64,000 nt of DNA, from positions 9,052,001 to 9,116,000 of the forward strand of contig CM082576.2 of NCBI GenBank assembly GCA_040954595.2, in the 5' to 3' direction. The notes under the pieces are model-generated. The model did not search any database. It was given only the letters and a program-made list of their open reading frames with translations, and was not told where the DNA came from. A program made the position numbers and the translations under genes. This DNA comes from Balanoglossus misakiensis (Eukaryota > Hemichordata). Below, one piece after another: positions 14,167-27,757 of the stretch. The stretch's first letter is position 1. Each line of letters begins with the position of its first letter.

Positions 14167-17100
14167 TTAAGTTTCTCCGGTATATTCAGATTGAACAAGG
14201 TCGATCTCACTTGGGGTCACTGAACGTTCCTACAGGAACAAAAGAATCATGTGAAGTCTTGTTACGTTAAATCATTGCTACAATTTTACGTTCTGTAAAT
14301 TGGGAAGTGGGGATTCATTCTCGATTTTTGCCAATCAACGTTTGCATTTTCAACTCACCTTTTTCTTCACTTTAAGATATTTGACAAGGAAGAATGCGCC
14401 CCCTGTAACAATTGGAAGAAAGTATTCTTAGAGAACTGTATAGATAAGTGATTGTATGCATGCATGCATGCATTCAATGTATGTCAGTGTCAGCCTTATA
14501 TAGTTATTTGGGTACAAGATAAGTATGCATAATTATCTTTAATGGGAAATGTATTCTTTTAGTCCTTTAACATTGATTTACGAGGCCATTCCTTGTAGAA
14601 TACCCGACTTTAGGGGGTATAGCGTTGGCCTAAGGATAGCCATAATAACTCGAAATCTCGTAGAGTTTTGCAAGGGCCACGTTCGAGAAACTCACCGACT
14701 ACAACAGCTGCCAAGGCAACACCCGCCAAAATCCCGACCAAGATTGCATACCACAGCTGTGGTTAAAAAAAAGAAAAGATTGTGACTGTCCATTTAAACT
14801 ACATTTAGTTAATTTCAGTCTTAGTTCTTGTTGTTCTGCGTGCTGAAGAATGTTGGCACCCCCAGCCAGAGCCATGTTCACGTCGTGCTTGTCATTATAG
14901 GGTATTTATGTCATATTAGTTTTTATTATAAATATATGCCTCTAAACAATGATTATGAGATTAAAACAACGGCTGACTAAAATGGACAATGATAAAGAAA
15001 GCGTTTATCTATAACCTTAAAGATAGAAAGACACAAAAGTAGGCCCCTATTCTAAACAATGTAGACAATTAGAGAATTCCCTCGAAACAAAATTATAATG
15101 ACATTTTACTCACAGTACTGTCTTCAGAACTATCTGTAATAAAGAGGAGAAATAAACAATAATACTCAGGGACAGAAAAAAATCCGATATAAAATTTAAA
15201 TATAATACAGTAAGTACACAATGCTATGGTTACCTGTCCAGTCATACTCATCTGCATCCGCATCACAAACTAAACCATCTTGTGTTGGATGAGGATCGCC
15301 ATCCGCGAAGCACACTCCATTGATCAAACACGAGTCAGTCTGAACAAAAAAAAAACAAAAAAAATTCGTCGATTCATGTTTTTTCATAATCACCGCCGTT
15401 TAGACGGAAGCAGTTTAATTAAGACCTGAACAGAATTTATTGTATGGATGGATGGTGCTTTCAAGATATTTAACAAAATGACAAAAAATAATCCTCCCGA
15501 ACAAAATAGTTGACAAGTAGGCCTATACTCAACGAATGATATTTTGTTTTTTGCTGTACGGAGTAAGGACGGCACTGCTCCATCACTAGATCTATATCAC
15601 CCTCTGTTGTCTATATAATCGGCCTGATCAACATTAACGCTGCCCTCGGACTTCCATCTGTAAGCACGACCCATAAGTACTGAGATCAGAGAAAACTTTT
15701 AAAGTTACTCACTTTTTTGTTACACGATCCAGAGGATTCACATTCCACGCAAACGGAATCGTAAACAGTGAAGTGGTACTCTTCGCTGAATAAAACCGCG
15801 TCGTTACTGACGGATATAACGTTGTCTTCCACTGGCGCGTGGTAACTCTGGTTACGGGTCTCAGAATACTCAATGATTATTTGCGGTGCTGGAAGCAGGC
15901 ACGCAGCTTCGGCGAAATTCATGAGAGATGCGTCTACCATAAATTCATGCACGTTGTTGTCCTGTTAAAAGCAGATAAATTGTCGTTTGGGCAATTCATT
16001 TTAGTGTTGACACACATAATCTAGGCCAAAAACGCAACGAGGACAGTTGCTATAGTATAACGGACGAAAATAAACGGTTCACGAAAAAAGAGAGTAATTC
16101 ACAATAATGCTTGTGCCGTTTCAGCCTATACTTACCATTTCTCGCCGGACTTTGCATGTAAGATTCTCAGAAGAATACATGTTTCCACCGACTGCGAATG
16201 CTGTCTCGCAAGGTTTATCTCTGACGTCACACAAACCATCGTGTTTCAGATAATTCACCACTGGTGGCGCGTTGGCATCAACGGAGCAATCGCTACCAAT
16301 GTACCCATCCTCACAATTGCAAACGTTGTCCACACACTCGCCCCGATTGCTGCAGTAGCCCGGACAGACGACGGACACAATATCAGATGGTGGAACGAGG
16401 TTGCCCTCATCGTCCTCCTCGTACAGAGACAGGTTCCTGTACGCCACATCGACACAAGCACCTTCAAAAGCACTTAGAGATGAAACAGCAATGCTCGTAT
16501 CATCAGAAACCTGTATAACCGCGAAAAAATAATTATTTTTTAATAAAATGTATAGACGTGTTAGAGATCGCTCGTAAGGCTACAAGTACAATGTAGTGTG
16601 ATTAAAGAATAACCTGGGAAAGAGGTGGTTTATATACACGAGATTTGTGTTGGTAACACAGGTCCCTGCAGTACAGCCACGTATATGTACATGTACATAT
16701 GGAGTGACAGATATGTACCCAAACGATTATGCATGGTATGAATGTATGTAAAAAGTCACATATTTTCTGTCACTATTAGTCATATGTTTGATCTGCACTA
16801 TAATTACGAAATTAAAAAAAATACAAAACTCAGGGCCACAGAAAGCATAATACCTGTATATCCGTAATACATGTATTCACGTAGTGTTCCAAGTCAATGT
16901 CAACTAAGTCTAAACACGATGCAGTAAACGGTGCGTCAAGTATGAAGTTCTCGCAGTAGTCCCGGGCCATATCCTCTGTCATGCCACTTGGCGTGGGCCA
17001 GTCAGGTATATACGGTTCAAAGTCCGGGTCAGATTCAAAATTGAAGTCGTAATCTTCCTTGTAGTCACCATGGATGTCGCGTTCGTCAGATTCTGCCTTC

Positions 17101-20100
17101 GTGAGGATTGAGGTTTGAGAGCCCGATTCATAGCAAGGGTCAGTGTTACTGTAGCTGCCAACATAATTGTTTGTGACGTCATTTCCATTCCTGTCTGCTG
17201 CAGTGTGTTCTGTATAACCACAGCACACCGTTGCATCGTCAGAATCTGCTGGGCAGTTGCACTGGATTGGATTGTCGTAGTCGATATTCGGCCAATCATT
17301 TTCTTCGAAGAAAAGGTTCTCGGAATCTGGAACTCTGAAATGGGAAAAAATGATTTGAAACACATGATATTGGCTTGCAATAGGAGTATACTGGTGAAAG
17401 ATTTGAAATATGAAAACGATACAAGAATCAGAAATACGATGCAGAGACACTCGAAATGTCAATGAAAGCATCACCTTAGATAAATGTACTTGACACTGTC
17501 AATTTCGTTTCATCCTTTACAATTGGAATAAGAATCTTGCTGGTTTTAACCTGATACACTTTTATAAAATGGCCACCATTCGCAGACAATGTAAGTGTTA
17601 TCCCCTCGCAGTCAACATATTTTAATAATAACACGTGCTAGTGAGGGCAACGTCATGATTTTAGCCTGCACGAGGGAGGGTGGTCTTTACCATATTTTGC
17701 AATAAAGTGCGAGTTTTCGTTTCTACCTGCTTGTCCCAAATACATACTGTAGCTATAATCCGACACAAAGCAAGCTCGATTCCATGTTCTGTAATTGTCA
17801 TACTTACTTCCAGGACTTTGCAAATTTTTGAACATCGTTTGTCATCTCCCCGTCGCGTGTAACCATGTCATCAGTTTTGTCAAGATTTGAGTTGCCACAC
17901 AAAGCTTCAGTTTCACGTGCATAGTCGCTCGATATCATAGGATGCACGTTTATGTAACTATAGCTGCTGCTATAGATTACTTCCACCTCAACCATTGTTC
18001 CGGAGTACATATAGAACTGTCGAGTGAAAATAGTCATCTCGAAAGTCAAAACCGGCTGAATGATGATTAGTTTTCTGATTAATCCGTGGCAAAACGCATC
18101 CAACAGTTATTCCTTTTTAATACAAAGAAATGAAAACAAGAAAATTGCTATGATATTATTATATTCATTCTCACATAATACGTTTTATAGTCGTCAGAGA
18201 TTCGAATCTGGGTACCATTAGATAGTCTTTCCGCTGGAACAACTAATTGAGGACTGGTCCTGTCGCAGTTATTCAGAATAATTAGATCGTTGTTTTCCTT
18301 CACAGCAATAGCACAGTTGCAAGTCACACTCCAACAGTTGTCCAGGTAAGTCTGAATCTGGAGTGTTAAAATGTTGTTGATATATGAACATTTTTCTCTT
18401 GACAGCTAGGAAAATTTCAACTATATTTGTATTCGATGGCATGCATAATTTATAATTCGCGATGGAATTATGAAATGGTTATCTCAACAACAAACTCGCG
18501 TATGTGCCGTAACGCTTACCTCCAATTTTCGATTTTCTAAGCTTAAACTTCTAACTAGGGTGTAGAAGCCAGTGTTATAGAAATCGTACTCAAATCTATC
18601 CAGACATTTAGAGAAAAAAAGTGATATTAAGACTTTGACTTGGTTCCCAAGGTGAGAATGCGATAATTATGCAATGGTCTGTTATGCTGCAGGACTGTGT
18701 AGAACGTCGTGGGGAATGGCTCTAGACAGTGTCGTGGACAAATCGTTGTGACATATAGCCTAAAGCTTCTGCCTGTCCAAGACTATTTTGTATGTCCAGG
18801 GTTAAATTCAGCGTCGTGAACACAACCCCGTTTAGGATTTTTTCTGAAAAATATGCACAGCTGATCCTATGCGACTTCACACACCCATATTTCAAACATG
18901 TGTTCAGTCAGACTGGATACAGTCAGAAAGTTGCATCATTGTACACGGTCCAGAACCTGTATTACTAAGCTCGTGTCTGCACAGCTCTGAAATCATTACA
19001 ACCTACCTGACCATATTTTCCAGTCTGTGCTACTTTTGTAAATAATTACTTACCCATCAAACGTCACGTAATGTGGATCACCCCAGGATGTGCAAATTGC
19101 ATGTGGTCTACTGGGGATCTTGATCTGGAAATATATAACAGTTTACAGCTTTGTCAATTCTGTGATGTCATCATTCAAGATTGTTTGTAATAGTGTACCG
19201 CAATTATAATATGAGCAGAATGGGAAACGTGGCTTTGCGAATTACAGTATACTACTGGGTTAACCGGTATTATTGTGTTCCAACAAATACATACAGTAAG
19301 TCAAAGAGTGCATTATTGCACTGTTTCGTACTAAAATTACATGAGCTAATTTCAAACTTAGAATTAAGTGACATTATGGCAGAACTTCATAACTTCTGCG
19401 CGCGATCTGTGCCGTACAGAAGTTATTTTTACGAGTCACTCGGTGTATTCTGCGACAGTACTTTCACGAACACAGCGAGTGAAAGCACAGCTGAATACTC
19501 CGCATCACGAGTGAAAGTAACTTCTATCGCGCACAGAGGTCATGGAGTCGAGTTCTGTTATTATGGCATATGTTTCTTCAGATTTGACGATAATTGAAGT
19601 TTCGGTCGCGGCATATTGATTTTCAGTAATGCGATGCACCAGAAAGGATGCAACCAAGAGACGATCGTTCATTGGGCAAAATTATGCAACCTTTTTATGG
19701 AAAGTACATTGTAGGTCATGTCAGGTCAGTTCATCGGTGGTTTAGCTCAGGTCGCGAGATCGCATCGGCAGAATACTGGTTCCCAAACATACTGACAGCT
19801 AATTTTTGTTATTTTTTTCTGACAATAGTTGGGAAGGAAAATATGATGATGTGCCAGAATGTTGAAAAATCCCCACGTTTCGGCGACCATATATTTAAAA
19901 ACTTAGCTCTAGGCGTTCGATGTTTACAAACAGAACATAGTCACACGTGTTTACTCATTTGCAAAAAATGTTATGGAATACCAAAAAATTATTAAATGGA
20001 CACGTGACTAATTTTCACAGTTATTTCATGGCTCATTAAAATCTCTATTAGTAAAACTTTTGACATGTTATACGTGGGGTTTGTTGTGAATATTAAATGA

Positions 20101-22711
20101 ACAATATATTTTCTTCATTCTCACAGTAATACCAAAGCAACGTAGTATAGTGAACCGCAGAATAATCTGCAGTACATATGCAATAATTCTTGTTATGTTA
20201 TGTTATGTTATGTTATGTTATGTTATGTTATGTTATGTTATGTTATGTTATGTTATGTTATGTTATGTTATGTTATGTTATGTTATGTTATGTTATGTTA
20301 TGTTATGTTATGGGTCCCATACCACACAGTTACTAGCAAATCAAAATAGGCGCAAAATGTAACTACTACAATGTACATCAATGCAAACGAAGTGGTTGTT
20401 ACTTTGCAATGGACCGTACACCATGGCTAAAACTTACTGTGATTGGGTCTACGTCATAGGAATACCAAATATCTAGATATTCGCTCATACCCATAGGGAT
20501 TATTCCATCCAGGTCAATTTCCATATATCGCTCCCCGTCGTCAAGATTATCACGCGTTGCTAATACTGTAAACGTGGTTTCAGCTCGTCCAGTTGCATCA
20601 TCCCAGTCGTTAGGGTATATCTTGATCTCACATTTGTTAGAAGTTGTCTGTGCCACACCGAGACTGTCATCTGATGAGACATCTAGGTAAACAACAACGG
20701 AATGAACAATAGATGATGTGATGTATTTCACACAAATGTCACGCAAATTAAAGAAATACGTTCAACCCCCAAAGCGACCACCCTCCCTCTGTGACTGTCT
20801 GTGTATCTCTGCCTATCTGTCCGTCTGTCTGTCCGTCTGTCTGTCCCTATTTCGGCCGTACGTGCATGTAAGGTCACCTGGTCAGTATAAAACTGGACAT
20901 TTTGGTTTGAAATACTTGTTTATGTCTTGTTACAGACACACATGTGAAGCTCCTGCGCAAAACTGCAATGGCCTCTTTTGTGTTACCAATGCCTTACCCC
21001 TATGCAGCATTTGAAATGCCAGCATGCACTTTCCCTCGTCGTTTGTGTTCCCTTCACATACGATAGGTACCGTCGACCAAATTCGCACGATTTTATCAGG
21101 TTCGTTCTCTCTAATTTGAATTGTGCCACTTGGAGATGTCTAAACACATGTACATAAGAAATGGTATTTTTGAGGATTAGCCCTTGATAAAGGCAGATAA
21201 AGTGATTAGTTTTATGAAGTAAGAGATTTGTAAAATACATATCACAGGCGTACGACAAAATAACATTGCAAATTATAAAAAAATAAACCAACAACATTAT
21301 GACAATAAATGTATTTATAAAATTATAAAAGTTTGAAGACATGGCGATATGAAATAAAATCTGCTCTAAAAAACTAAAAATAAGTAAATCGTACAATAGA
21401 AGCCAAACAAGTACTTATATTCTGATAAAGGTTTCATACCATACCTGAACACCAACAAAATAACGATCGCTTTGCTGGAATGGGCTTTTGTCACTGCCTT
21501 CATAGGATGTTCTGACGTGACATCGAAGCTGTAGATACAAATTATACGTGAGAATGGACACTTTGGAGGTCAGTGGTTTTAAGCTAGCCTCGATCATAAA
21601 CCGAAAGGGCCTATAAATTAGTAGACTACTGGATCGAACATCTGGCTTTGAAATGCCATATTTGAGACTTGGTTTATTTCGTTTGTAGTTAATCAGTCTT
21701 TTGCATGTTGTACATTCAGTTTACTTTCTTCATTCTACACCTGATATTTCACGAAAATTTCAAGGAAATGAAGTCTGGTTTTCAAATTGTAAAGAAAGAA
21801 CTCAAGAAATCGGCACTCACATCAACCCCAAGTCTTCCTTCCTCGTATACCAATAATTTACCATCTAAAGCTACTTCCAGCACTTCAGTACCATAGTAGG
21901 TTTCCCGGGGTATTGTATCGTTATGAACCTCGTTGTCAAAAAGCCACTCGATCTCAAATATGGCGTCAGGATCATCTTCACTATAGTTAATGATGCATTT
22001 GAAGTCGAAAGTCCCATCTTGATAACGGTTTGGCCCCTGTAGTGTTGGCGGGCCATCCATTACAGGGTACACAGCTATGAAAATATTATGTGAACAAATT
22101 CGATTGCGACATCAACGAATTGGCACATTCAGGGTGTAGTGACTGAATGGAATTAGCAAATGATTAAAGAAGTGTTAAAGAATTAAATTATAATGAAGAG
22201 GTAGTTGGTAGTAATTAAAGAATTGAAACCAAATGGTCAGGATGAAATATTTTTAGGTTGATGATAGTTACATGTATGTAAAGTTTATAGGCTTCTAGTG
22301 GGTGGGCGCTTAAAAACAAGATTCTTGCAATCTTTTCCCTCGACCTAAAAGTCGAGTCAGAATTTCACTTATGGGTGATAAATTCTTGAAAATGACTAAG
22401 TTCTCAACTAAATAACATGAATTTACTTACTGCTGCAATTATGTTGTCCGTCTTCGTTACATATGACCTTATCACCTTGAAAAGGAAGTTACACAAGTAT
22501 TGCAAATGGTGACCGTTTGTGTAGAATCCGAACAATAAAGTGTTCATGTACAAAGCAAGTATTATCCATGATCAATGTTGAGGGAGCCATTTGTTACACT
22601 GCAGCAAAACGGCAACGGTCGACCATACTACATTTCCTGACCGAGTGTTTTATAAATTAAAGACTTAATCGAAACGGCCAGACAGACAGACAGACAGGCA
22701 GGCAGGCAGGC

Positions 22712-22778
<67 letters not shown>

Positions 22779-24228
22779 TAGACAGACAGACTGACGGACT
22801 GACAGACTGACTTACAGACTGAACGCAAACATATTACAATTGTGGAATGTGTAACATTTAGCTGGGACCATTTAACATCATGCATAAAAGCCAGAGTGTA
22901 ACGTGACATGCGAAAAATGGTTTTCCAACCAAAATGACTAATCACTCTGTATTAGAAGGCAAGTTTGAAAGATGAAAGTACATTTAGATTTGGGAACGAA
23001 CAGTCACAAACACATTTCCTGGCTTTTTGTATGCTTTTAACAGGGTTAACTTGAGACATGGCTAGGTGATTGTTCGAAATTTAGTCCAGGATAATGTCCG
23101 TGTAACTGTCGCCCCTTTCTCTTACAATCGCAATGCCTTCCAGATAAATACTAAATACATGTACATGGCAGGCAAGGAAAAGGGATTCTCTTGTTGTTTT
23201 TAGAACAATAGGAAAAGCAAGTAATTATAGACGGGTTTGAATTCGGCTATTGAGTTCTTGAATTCTACTTTTTTTTACAAGAGTTGTGGCTGAAGTTCAA
23301 CTTAACATCAATAACGGGAGTGGTACGTCCCGAGTTAACGTAGGCGGTATTTAAATGAACCAATCTAAACGTGGAAATTAGACGTGCCACGAAAATATCA
23401 CAAAATAGCAGCTATTGGATTTCAATTATCCCTTCAAAGAATGCACTTCCTATAAGTAAACTTCTCTTAGGGTTTCGACATTTTTGAATAGCATCATGGT
23501 TTAAACGTTTGGACCTCAATAAAGAAATTCATCCGCCCTTCCTTAGACATAACTGTCACATTCAAATATTGAAGAAGAAAATCAAAATCGTATAACCAGG
23601 TATCGTCTGCTCATTGTGATAAAAATAAACGTTCGTACCTGCGCAGTAGGCATATGCGCATCCTGGCACTTGTGCCAATTTGTATACGTAGAAATCGCTA
23701 CAGTTAGTTACGTTGATAGTAGAGGACCAATCACAGCATGTGAGGGTATCATACATCATGGTGCAGACTTCACGTTGCACATTTCCTTCTGCCACAGTCG
23801 GATGTTCTCCGTTCATCCAAATCGGATTGTGCGTGCCACAGTAGTCCTTCTGCACACATTCGGTCGGCATCATGCCACCTGCTGTGCTATCAAATCTTTT
23901 CCAGTCAAAACCTAAGTTTACGTCACATAGGGGCTCTTCCCCAAGTCCAAGGCGGTAGCCAGTGCTGCGACGATGATCGGTGATGACGTCATAGTTTTCG
24001 CAAGGGTTAGAGGACGACAGCGTAGAGGCTGAAGGGAGATGTAATCTCATGATTAGTAGTATAACCGAGGCTGGGCCTGACAGCTTGCCCCCTGGGGTTT
24101 CCCTGGCCCTACAGAGCCTCCCAGCCCAATCGGTTTAAAGTCAGATGTAGAGTTGGGCGCCGTCTTTACCTTTTCTGATTCGTGGCCGGCTGTTCTCCGT
24201 CTGCTTGGTGTACGCGCTTCCTTCCGAA
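14167..24228 (-). CDS. D8C / Ig-like / VWD / EGF transmembrane protein (VWDE- and uromodulin-like), 5' end missing
   Basis: An extracellular adhesion-type protein. Exons in transcript order: 24170-24228 (tentative), 23639-24028, 22431-22475, 21821-22074, 21445-21528, 20998-21139, 20438-20682, 19054-19124, 18520-18595, 18175-18357, 17808-18016, 16854-17334, 16136-16510, 15713-15961, 15234-15339, 15114-15133, 14696-14756, 14359-14402, 14167-14229. From 24028 they encode 1031 residues in constant phase. Domains counted from 24028: D8C ~10-130 (RSTGYR, MPTECV, DYCGTHNPIWMNG, AYCAG), Ig-like ~146-230, VWD ~395-566 (CTSWGDPHYVTFDG start, ALCGNSN end), an acidic Asp/Glu-rich insert, EGF ~775-802 (CNCEDGYIGSDC), a Cys pair region (CLINGVCFADGDPHP), a transmembrane helix ~977-1000 (WYAILVGILAGVALAAVVV), a basic KVKKK stop-transfer and a ~20-residue cytoplasmic tail. 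The signal-peptide exon was not found upstream of 24228. VWDE is the nearest named family. That D8C plus VWD plus EGF match is inference. Confidence 0.85.
19418..19525. repeat. Imperfect foldback (inverted repeat) in a VWD-gene intron
   Basis: Left arm 19418-19467 and right arm 19479-19525 are roughly complementary (AGAAGTTA...TTTCAC against GTGAAA...TAACTTCT) around an 11-nt loop. Flanking GCGCGATCTGTG and GCGCGCACAGAGG-like sequence extends the similarity. No transposase or clear target duplication seen. Confidence 0.6.
20191..20312. repeat. Perfect TGTTA/TTATG pentanucleotide microsatellite
   Basis: About 24 uninterrupted copies of a 5-bp unit in the intron between exons 20438-20682 and 19054-19124 of the VWD/EGF gene. 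The lack of interruptions suggests recent expansion. Confidence 0.97.
20796..20850. repeat. CTGT/CCGT-type microsatellite
   Basis: Interrupted TCTG/TCCG tetranucleotide repeats in a VWD-gene intron. It is the same motif family (complement CAGA) as the array at 22679-22820. Confidence 0.8.
22679..22820. repeat. CAGA/CAGG tetranucleotide microsatellite
   Basis: A CAGA array with a central CAGG block, decaying into CTGA-like units at the right edge. It sits in the intron between exons 23639-24028 and 22431-22475. Confidence 0.95.
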
Positions 24229-25368
24229 CTGAACAACCAATACAGAGATGTCCGAACTCCCAGCTCTAATTAAATGTTCTATTCCCACAGAGTGTACATT
24301 TTGTTGGGAATTTTCAATTAGCCGTAAAATAAAAAAATAATTGGTGGATGGGGATGGAGTTCAAAGACCTTATACGTGTGAATTTGATTTTTCGACTTGC
24401 GTGTACCAAGTATGAACGGGTGCGATGTGATGGATTTTTGTGCCTGGCTGCATGTCGTCGATCGGAGCTGCATGCAGTACACGAAAGGGGGTTGAAGGTG
24501 ATCATTTTTGAATCTTACGAATTCCATATCAAAGAACGTTGGGGGCACAAATGCGTGGTATATTTCTTTTAAATAAAAGAGACAAATGTAAAAAAGAGAG
24601 GCCAACTTAAACCGTTTGGTCGTACAAGGTGTCTTGAATGCGTAGTAAGAGTACTACATTCATCGAGATTGGCCAAAATGACAGAATACTTTCAATCCAA
24701 CCGAATCACATTTGTGAGCCTAAGCAAGGAATACTCCAGTAATGTGTATATGTGGCCACCTGCCCATCACTACAGATTGCATTTTCCTTGTTTTCTAACG
24801 TTTTTACCACAAATGAGTGTAGGCGAAAATAGATGAGCGCGTACCCCTGTTACATATACATCTGATATATAACTTCATGTTTGGGAGTTGTACAATATCT
24901 TTATCGTAAACCTAGGCGACGGGATCTTACTAAACAAGTTAAGAAAGTTTATGATTTCAAAATGAAAACCGCACCTCTTTTCACAATCAGTGTACAGAAA
25001 CATACTGTCTTTAAATCATTGTAGATTTAGCATGTAGGATAGGCTGTACAGCAATAGATCCGTGAATCGGCGACAGCATATCAATGTCGGTCTATAAATG
25101 CGCTCAGAAATTTGACATCTTTCTCTCACACTGCGAAAGTAATGTTTATCAAATTATAATCGGATTAAAGCATCTTACCCGAGAGTATAATGGTCAAATA
25201 GGAGAAAAGTGGAAGTACGGCGAACATCCTCAATCGAAATCTAGTCTTCCAGATTCTGGCACTCTTGTATGGTACAATGATGAGTCCGGGCACACTGTGG
25301 CCCGGGTTATTGTCTTTCCAGTCGAATATGGTATTGTCTAAGCAAAGTGACCACAGTCTCAGATTCGA

Positions 25369-25416
25369 CACCAAGTTAAATGTATCGCTACGCACCAAGT
25401 CAAATGTATCGCTGCG
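25369..25416. repeat. Tandem duplication, 24 bp x 2
   Basis: Two adjacent copies of a 24-bp unit starting CACCAAGT and ending CGCTACG or CGCTGCG differ at a few positions. Intergenic; no function apparent. Confidence 0.8.
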
Positions 25417-27195
25417 CAGTATCACAGCATCGGCAGCCTACATGAATGTAGGCTCTATATCACCTCGTAATCACGAGATCAATAAATTGCAAAGCCATCG
25501 ATGTGACAGCACAGTACCATCCCCAAAGAGGTACGAAGCTATTTGGGAATTTTGTGCGGAAAAAAGGGGTTTTCCCATCTCTTTGCTTTTTTCAATCTTT
25601 GTGATTCCATGGAGAAAATTGCCAGGGAACCTTTTTTTCAAACTGGAAACAATTCATTTATTTAGTATTCATTTATTTAGTATTTAGAGTGGCTACATTT
25701 TTTTTATTCTCGTGTGAGTTCGCGTTATGTCTGATTCATCTTTTTCCAATTAAGGTGTTCGACTCGGTCCGATCGAGTAAAATAAAAAAAATAGACTAGT
25801 AAATAGAATACTTGGCAAGAATATATTGGTAAATGTCCCTCAGCTGCTTATAAAAAGACTATACTGACATTGACAGGCCTTATCTGCATTAACGGGGACG
25901 CGGATCATGAAGTTTGTGTACGTGAGCGTGAAGGGAAAACCCCTCCGCCAATGTCAAATTCGATATTGCACGTGTAGTAGAGGGACTGCTGTCAAAGACA
26001 TGATATACTGTTATCATTATCCAATTGAGGGTAGCCTAGCGACGATGACAACAGTATTATTAATTGACGCTCGTACCAACCTTTGTACATGTATACAAGA
26101 AAAAAAAAGAACTTGGCAACCGGGAATTATGTGAGGTTGTCAATTGGTCTTATCTCAGCACTTTGTCGTTGGTATTTGTACAGAAGAGCTAGAAAATGTA
26201 TATTCTTGTCAAATTCTACCGTATACTGCAGCACAAAGGAATGCCCCCGTTTCGCGTTGAAAAGCAACACACGACAAAAATATCGGGATTTCAGCATTTA
26301 CTGTTCAACTAACATGAAAGTGACATCAAATTTAGATAAAATAATTAGATAATTAGATAAAAAATAATCCTAAAAAGACCACTTTTGCAAAAATGTACGT
26401 GAGTGAGGAGTCTTTTTGAAAACAAAGAAGAAAACGGGTTGTTAGTGTTCATTAAAATGCCCACTTTAATTTTTGTTTACAGAGAGAGAAGTGGACATTT
26501 TGAATTTCAAAATTGAAACAAGTTTGCTTTCCAATCAAAATTTCGCACGGTAAACCCTAAAATTAGCGAAATTTGAGAAAGGGTTAAGACATTGACATTC
26601 ATACTTAACTGTTAGTCAAAATTGAAGACATTCGATAGAATACACTGCTTAGACAAATCCGGTATATTATATTTTATTTTTATGATTCAGAATAATACTG
26701 ACTGCCACTTGGCATTTATTTTAATGTGAAAAGCAGTTCGCGACCGTTACTGAATAGCAACAGGTCGGAGCTCCGTCACGACCCTACAAACGGGCTTAGT
26801 TTTTTTTAAATAGTTTCATATTGTCATTTATCACTATGAAAATCATCAATACTACATTAATCTAGACGTTCTGTCACCATATGTTTTGTATCTAATGACT
26901 CAGAAGCTCATGCATCTTTCTGTTGAACAACGTGTGATGTCACCGATTCGATCATTAGTTGAAGCACAAGTCGAACTATTCTTGCTCCAAGACTGTGTGA
27001 TACTGAAAATGAAATGCGCGTCCGCGTTACGTATAGAACGTCCTGTGGACGCGACGCTTATTAGGATAAATATCTGTATTATGTTTTAGATAGATGACGT
27101 ATTCTTCATTATTTTAAATGATGGATACTCCTGCGCGAAATATACATGTTTTAATCAGAACGCCCCATACTGTCAAGTTGACCAATAAATGCAAC

Positions 27196-27253
27196 GGACA
27201 GAATGGCCGAGCCCTTTTGTCAGTGCAGCGAAAGTCCTGGGGTTCGGATTAAC
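27196..27253 (+). repeat. tRNA-like remnant (possible tRNA-derived SINE head)
   Basis: The segment has TGGCCGAG, as in the A box of tRNA-Leu/Ser, and 40 nt later GGGGTTCGGAT, resembling a B box. The anticodon arm cannot be folded convincingly and the 3' half is missing, so it is not a functional tRNA gene. Chance similarity is possible. Confidence 0.3.
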
Positions 27254-27757
27254 GTGTGTTTGTATAGTTGTTTATTTGGGAGTGGTCGTCGTGCATAATG
27301 ACTGTGTAATTGCTCTCATGTACACAGAAAATAATTGAACACTTCACACTTCCACGCGATTGACAACTGTTTGAATGGCGTGGTTATTGTTTCCCAGGGA
27401 CGCTTCTGAAAAGCACTGAAACCAGATTTCTCCCAAAATCATCGTTGTTTCATAAGCTCGTGTACTTTTTCGTCGATAACTTTATGTTGTGTGTGTTTAT
27501 AAAGCCAACTACTGTCGTTGTGTGGTGTAATTCTTTATGCTTGGACCTGTTTGGGCCGATTTTCATAGAGCCAAGATCGTTGGTGTTGTCTGTTGTCAGT
27601 CAAACGGCATTAAGATTCGCCACTGATTTGGGGGGTCTTTTATACCCCGCACCGGGGTTTAACGGACATAACGGGCCAGGGAACCAAAATTGACCTGACC
27701 TTTGATGCAAAACGCCTGGAGACAGACATAACACAGTCAATGTACAGTTAGGTCGCA

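Larger units (their letters stand above)
24229..27757. other. Intergenic region between two divergent D8C genes
   Basis: This region should hold the 5' exon(s) and promoter of the minus-strand VWD/EGF gene and the promoter of the plus-strand EMI-D8C gene. I could not identify a signal-peptide exon on the minus strand. Small features are a 24-bp tandem duplication (25369-25416), a 15-bp tandem duplication near 25660-25690 and a tRNA-like remnant (27196-27253). A TTTATA at 27638-27643, 115 bp before the EMI-D8C start codon, could be a TATA box. Confidence 0.5.

Noticed and set aside
20150-20362. Frame with repeating Met-Leu-Cys-Tyr-Val
   Set aside because: Translation of the pentanucleotide microsatellite.
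22679-22820. CRISPR-like regular repeats
   Set aside because: A simple tetranucleotide microsatellite without spacers, in an animal gene intron.
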